A stretch of DNA of 64,000 nt, taken from contig CAHIKZ030004282.1 of assembly GCA_903632075.3 (NCBI GenBank), positions 2,051,001-2,115,000 of the forward strand, in the 5' to 3' direction. This document shows, one piece after another, positions 60,131-64,000 of the stretch. A model generated the notes under the pieces. It saw only the letters and a list, made by a program, of their open reading frames with translations. It was not told the origin of the DNA and did not search any database. How positions within the stretch are numbered: the first letter of the stretch is position 1; every line of letters begins with the position of its first letter. Position numbers and translations under genes: made by a program. The DNA comes from Acanthosepion pharaonis. Lineage: Eukaryota > Mollusca > Cephalopoda > Sepiida > Sepiidae.

Positions 60131-60760
60131 ATTAAGAACTTTTACCCAAATTGCACAATTTGGTATTAAAAATATTTTTATACAAATATCTATTTATTAT
60201 GGGATGTAAAGTCTGGAAACTTAACCAACCAATGGCTACTAAGTTGGAAGGTCTCGAATGTATGCGCAGAGCGTAATCATCAGATTTTCCATATAAACCA
60301 ATTTCATTAAGAAAAATAGAAAGAAATAATTAAATGAATTGACTCCATTGCTCATGAGAAATTTGAACATGACAACGACCCGATCTTTACGATAACGTGA
60401 AACTAAATTGTAATAGAATTACTGAATGCCAACATGCTGAGTAATATTAATCGACTTTGATCGAATAAATATTTCATTTATTTTACTGTCTCTAACTTAC
60501 TACATTCAACAGAAGATGATACTGAAAATAAATCATATTTCTAACTATCAAGACACATTAATATTCGAATATTTAAGTAATGATAATCTAATTACTTATA
60601 CTTCTGTTTTTGTTCTTAGTGTATTCCGTATTATATGTGGTTGGGAGGGGGTAGCCGAAGTTGCGGGCACGAGGCTGATTGTTTAAAACATTCGCTTTCA
60701 GATTGGCTTCCTGTCTCACCATGGTTGATTTTTTCAGGAAAGTGACTTTCTTGATCGTAT
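60131..60760. other. No recognisable gene
   Basis: AT-rich sequence with nothing recognised. Confidence 0.4.
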
Positions 60761-60764
60761 CGAA

Positions 60765-61012
60765 ATTGATTGATTAATTTTTTATGTGTTATCAACCTTT
60801 TGCAGTTTATTCGTTTTATGTTGTAGGATTTTTTTTTTAGATAATAATATTTTACTGATACAAGGTCCTATTAGTTAGCTCATAGCTGGAGATGGAAAGA
60901 CGAGAATTGATACATTTCTCAAGGTTATTTGCACGTAAGGGGTTGTAATGAACGCGACTGAAATTCGAACTCCGGTCTTCGTTTATCAATTCTTATTGTT
61001 ACAAATTCATGA
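60765..61012 (-). mobile_element. S1/composite-family SINE, 5'-truncated
   Basis: Contains the B-box region (GGAGTTCGAATTTC on the minus strand at about 60975), body CTTACGTGCAAATAACCTTG, AGCTATGAGCTAACTAATAG, and the long tail ending in AATCAATCAATT, which matches the tails at 23.09 and 27.02 kb. The 5S head and A-box part are absent. Confidence 0.65.
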
Positions 61013-61019
61013 CGGTCGT

Positions 61020-61310
61020 CTTCGAGTATAGAATCCAGAGGCTAGCAGTGAATATTTCGGAGACAGTAGGAAAACGTAGTTCAGGTTAGCAGTGGATATC
61101 GCAGCAAAGTAGCAGAGCGTAGTTCTTCCTTCTGTCATCTTCGCCTGACAAGTTGGCACTGGTCATTCGGGTAGAGTAAACAAAAATGGCCACCTTTATA
61201 CACGACGGATACAATGTTCTGCGGCTTCTGATTGGTTAACCTTCTATTGGTGGACTATAAAGGGAGTTAAGTCATTTTGACACGCTCACTAGTTATATAT
61301 ATATATATAT
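61020..61310 (+). repeat. Copy of the 15.9-16.1 kb arm element, ending in (AT)n
   Basis: Shares AAAATGGCC-CCTTTATACA, CTTCTGATTGGTTAACCTTC and TATTGGTGGACTATAAAG with the fold-back arms at 15.96-16.11 kb. Upstream it holds two degenerate direct repeats around GGTTAGCAGTGGATATCGCA and GGCTAGCAGTGAATATTTCG. Confidence 0.65.
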
Positions 61311-61449
61311 AACACCTATGTATTTAGTGATTCTTGATAAAATCCAAAGAATTAACGATATTGGTTGTGATCTGGCGTCTCGGATTAAGTTCTTTTCTAT
61401 TTTTTCTTTTTTTTTTTATGTAGCTTCACTGCACCTTTTTCTATAAATA

Positions 61450-61830
61450 ATTTCATGGTACACTATTTACATTATTCGGGCTATTGTCCTCATCGTTGTC
61501 ACCATATTTATTACAACGTTTTGGTTGTTTTACTCTCCGGCCTTCTTCCGGTGGTTGGAATGTCGAACTGAACCCTTTATTTCGCTCACTGGGGTAGACT
61601 GTTCTAGTTCCACGTGCCATGTCTAATGGATGTCAGTTATCAGTTATCTCCTGTTAATTCCCCTCTCCAAGTTCTCCACCGCCTTAAGCGGGTATTGAAC
61701 TCACACTCTTTGGGTCTTGTCACTGGATCTAACCAACGCCTTTATCCACTGTGCCATGTGTCCTTCAGGACAATAGTCCGAATAATGTAAATAATGTACA
61801 TAATACCTCATCTCAAAAATATAGACAGAA
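61450..61830. mobile_element. TIR element (family T), copy 2, containing a tRNA-like SINE
   Basis: The left end is TTTACATTATTCGGGCTATT with GTCCTCATCGTTGTCACC. The right end at about 61764-61800, reverse-complemented, reads TTTACATTATTCGGACTATT with GTCCTGAAGGA. The interior holds a tRNA-like SINE on the minus strand (61600-61765): GTGGCACAGTGGATAAAGGC, GTTGGTTAGATCCAGTGACA, then GAGTTCAATACCCGCTTAAG. The sequence right after the right end (AAAAATATAGACAGAATTTC) resembles that after copy 1 (GAAATATAGAGAGAAAC) and copy 3 (GAAATTCAGACAGAAG). Confidence 0.7.
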
Positions 61831-61885
61831 TTTCATGGTAATTGTTCTGGTGTACTTTCCTGTATGGTACCTCGACTTTCTGAAT

Positions 61886-62606
61886 TTAAGCGCAGCATTC
61901 GGTTGGCAGTTGACATGGTTAGATTTAAGCGCAGCATTCGGTTGGCAGTTGACATGGTTAGATTTAAGCGCAGCATTCGGTTGGCAGTTGACATGGTTAG
62001 ATTTGACGGCATGGTTAGATTTAAATTTAAGCGCAGCATTCGGTTGGCAGTTGACATGGTTAGATTTAAGCGCAGCATTCGGTTGGCAGTTGACATGGTT
62101 AGATTTGGCAGCATTCGGACAGTTGACATGGTTAGATTTAAGCGCAGCATTCGGTTGGCAGTTGACATGGCAGCGCAGCATTCGGTTGGCAGTTGACATG
62201 GTTAGATTTAAGCGCAGCATTCGGTTGGCAGTTGACATGGTTAGATTTAAGCGCAGCATTCGGTTGGCAGTTGACATGGTTAGATTTAAGCGCAGCATTG
62301 GTTGACATGGTTGGATTTAAACGCAGCATTCTGGGGTTGGCAGTTGACATGGTTAGATTTTAAGCGCAGCATTCGGTTGGCAGTTGACATGGTTAGATTT
62401 AAGCGCAGTTTGAATTCATGGGATTTGCAGCATTCGGTTGGAAGTTGACATGGTTAGATTTAAGCGCAGCATTCGGTTGGCAGTTGATGGTTGGTTAAGC
62501 GCAGCATTTTGGCAGTTGACATGGCATTTCGCAGCATTCGGTTGGCAGTTGACATGGTTAGATTTAAACGCAGCATTCGGTTGGCAGTTGACATGGTTAG
62601 ATTTCA
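61886..62606 (+). repeat. 39-bp minisatellite, ~18 copies
   Basis: The unit is AGATTTAAGCGCAGCATTCG followed by GTTGGCAGTTGACATGGTT (39 bp, 13 codons). Four of the six frames of the unit are open, so long overlapping frames appear on both strands (repeats of LDLSAAFGWQLTW, RFKRSIRLAVDMV, and two on the minus strand). Internal deletions break the phase in several places. It abuts the C-terminal end of a LINE, so the unit could come from LINE sequence. Confidence 0.95.
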
Positions 62607-62832
62607 GACTTAGCGGAAAGTTTCTTCTCTTGCACTTCTCGACTGTGGAATTCTCTTCCGGGCTTCTTTCTTTCCAGCCAACATTGATCTTCAAAAATTT
62701 ATATGCAATGTCAATCCTTATCCACTACCCTCTTGATTACTCTTCTTTTATCGTTACCGTTCTTCATAAGGGTTTTTTGTTTCTTTGCGTCTTAGTGACT
62801 TTATTGCCTTGCTTTTGGATGAAATGATTAAC
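62600..62832 (+). pseudogene. CR1/L2-like LINE 3' end
   Basis: The plus strand reads RLWNSLPGLLS-like codons (CTGTGGAATTCTCTTCCGGG), then PT-IFKNLYAMSI, and the 3' UTR GCGTCTTAGTGACTTTATTG, then CCTTGCTTTTGGATGAAATG. This is the same tail as at 20.55 kb. Only the last part of the RT C-terminus and the UTR remain. No poly(A) is preserved. Confidence 0.7.
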
Positions 62833-63370
62833 ACACATGTGAGCTGTGGATGTTGAACAAAAAACATATATACCTGAGCAGGTGTCTGCAACAGAGGTTG
62901 GATACACCGCCTAAAAGACCGGCATACGTAAATTAGAGCGACCGTACATTCATTGCATTTTTCAGTGCTTAATACAAAAAAAAGTGTTAGAAACATAATA
63001 TTCAGAGCTACATTTTGAAATTTTGTAACACTACGGTTAGTATATCCAAGATAGACGAGGAAAGTGTGAATTTATCTCAACCTCAAGTCTCCTAAACGAC
63101 ATCCACTTTGATCAAAGGGGAACGGAAGCGTACATGAATGAGTGAGGACATTCTATACCAAGTGACAACAAAACCAGTCATAGTGCATATCAGGTTGCTG
63201 ATCTAGAGTAGAAGTCACGGTGGGGATCAATAAAAACCGGGTCTTGTCCGTCCTTGGCCAGAGACAAACTTGTTTTTTTTTCTTTCGTTCATTCTGTCAT
63301 ATGTACATTACGCTTACATGACATTTGTCAGTGATCAATCTATAAAACTTTAGACAAGATACAATAATTA
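62833..63370. other. No recognisable gene
   Basis: Sequence without recognised motifs. A phrase AAAACCGGGTCTTGTCCGTC near 63233 vaguely resembles a SINE tail but is too short to call. Confidence 0.35.
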
Positions 63371-63374
63371 TTTC

Positions 63375-63790
63375 AACTACATTCGGACAGTTATTCTCAT
63401 CCTTGTTGCCTTTATCACAACGTTCCGGCTGTTGTGTCCACCGGCATTCATCAGGTGTATATGGGTTCGGGTAATCTACAGGTAACTCTGGACTGAATCC
63501 ATTATTTAATGTGCAAACACGGCAGGTAATAACTGAGCAGTACTTAAAACAAGAAATATTCGTGATATTCCTAGATATGGATAGTGAATCCGAGAACAGT
63601 CTACGCTCTTAGATTAAATAAAGGGTTTAGCTCAGAATTCCCTGTAAGTTACCCGGATCGATATATGCACCTGGTGAAGACCACACCGGTCAAAATTTTG
63701 GGATAACACAGATAAAGATGATAGCAGTAGTCCGAATGTTAATAGTGTAAATAATGATAATTCTTCATTACAGAAATTCAGACAGAAGAT
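63375..63790. mobile_element. TIR element (family T), copy 3
   Basis: The left end is ACTACATTCGGACAGTTATT with CTCATCCTTGTTGCC. The right end, reverse-complemented, includes TTAACATTCGGACTACTGCT with ATCATCTTTATC. An inner inverted pair (GGGTAATCTACAGGTAACTC against GAATTCCCTGTAAGTTACCC) indicates arms longer than 100 bp but interrupted. The interior (about 63500-63640) has no recognised gene. Confidence 0.65.
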
Positions 63791-64000
63791 AAAATATTAA
63801 GAATATTATATTATTTTATTCGGATAAAGATAATTTATCATTTAATCGTTATTGTTTATAGCATCTTTTGCTGTTACACCTACTCTATATATTTCAATAT
63901 CTAATTTAATATTAAACATTATATTCACTGATGATGATTAAATGAATATAAACGGTCATCTGATATTTTGCTTCTTACTTTGTTTCTTTCGGTAAGTAAA
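63791..64000. other. No recognisable gene
   Basis: AT-rich sequence to the end of the window, nothing recognised. Confidence 0.4.

Noticed and set aside
61751..62350. Repeat protein with 13-residue units (LDLSAAFGWQLTW)
   Set aside because: The same DNA is open in four frames on both strands, phase is broken by indels, and no start, signal or domain supports a protein. Kept as a minisatellite.
1..64000. Octopus-type tRNA SINE as a clue to the species
   Set aside because: I looked for the common coleoid SINE head and did not see it, so I do not assign the window to octopus or squid.

Overview
This window is eukaryotic, AT-rich and almost entirely repetitive. I find no intact host protein-coding gene, no convincing functional tRNA or rRNA gene, and no bacterial-style operon. 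The content is decayed LINEs, tRNA-derived and 5S-derived SINEs, DNA-transposon remnants, fold-back elements, long (TA)n, (CA)n, (GATA)n and (CTT)n microsatellites, and several minisatellites. This fits an invertebrate animal, tentatively a mollusc or other lophotrochozoan. The assignment is an inference from repeat style only and is not secure.

Region 1-30 kb is a mosaic of old transposons. At least two LINE types are present. The first is a CR1/L2/Jockey-like family, recognised by its RT C-terminus (HRR-VASL-LFYRYFHG-CS-ELHSLVP ... RTSRLWNSLP) and a shared 3' tail, with pieces at 1-480(-), 6.0-6.4(-), 8.9-9.15(+), 19.87-20.6(+) and 62.6-62.8(+) kb. The second is an endonuclease-RT family, recognised by ECWTISSQMKK, a YTDD-like box and LCEWMA, with pieces at 9.87-10.36(+), 11.74-12.66(+), 23.5-25.17(-) and 29.03-29.54(+) kb. 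Three Tc1/mariner-type transposase remnants lie at 13.6-13.87, 15.1-15.42 and 58.66-59.22 kb, all on the minus strand. SINEs with tRNA-like heads are common. One group carries a 5S rRNA-like head joined to a tRNA-like part, and another 5S-headed element sits inside the RT domain of a LINE.

Region 25.3-28.6 kb holds a diverged ~105-145 bp tandem array, a 174-bp-arm inverted repeat around a SINE, and four ~230 bp GC-rich, hairpin-rich tandem units that contrast sharply with the AT-rich surroundings.

Region 30.7-57.45 kb, about 42% of the window, is one uninterrupted satellite. It has a ~58 bp AT-rich unit in roughly 460 copies. It contains linked sequence variants that form local dimers (~115 bp) and trimers (~173 bp), and a more uniform monomeric zone towards 48-57 kb. 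It is bracketed by two same-orientation diverged copies of a transposon-like coding fragment (30.1-30.5 and 57.46-57.83 kb). The left copy appears to keep a single unexpanded relative of the satellite unit. This satellite and its flanks are the most interesting structure in the window.

Region 57.9-64 kb has a near-perfect palindrome with a tRNA-like loop, a maT/mariner remnant, SINEs, two members of a TIR family (a third is at 13.25 kb), and a 39 bp minisatellite abutting a LINE 3' end. The long predicted reading frames in the window fall within repeats and are not credible genes.
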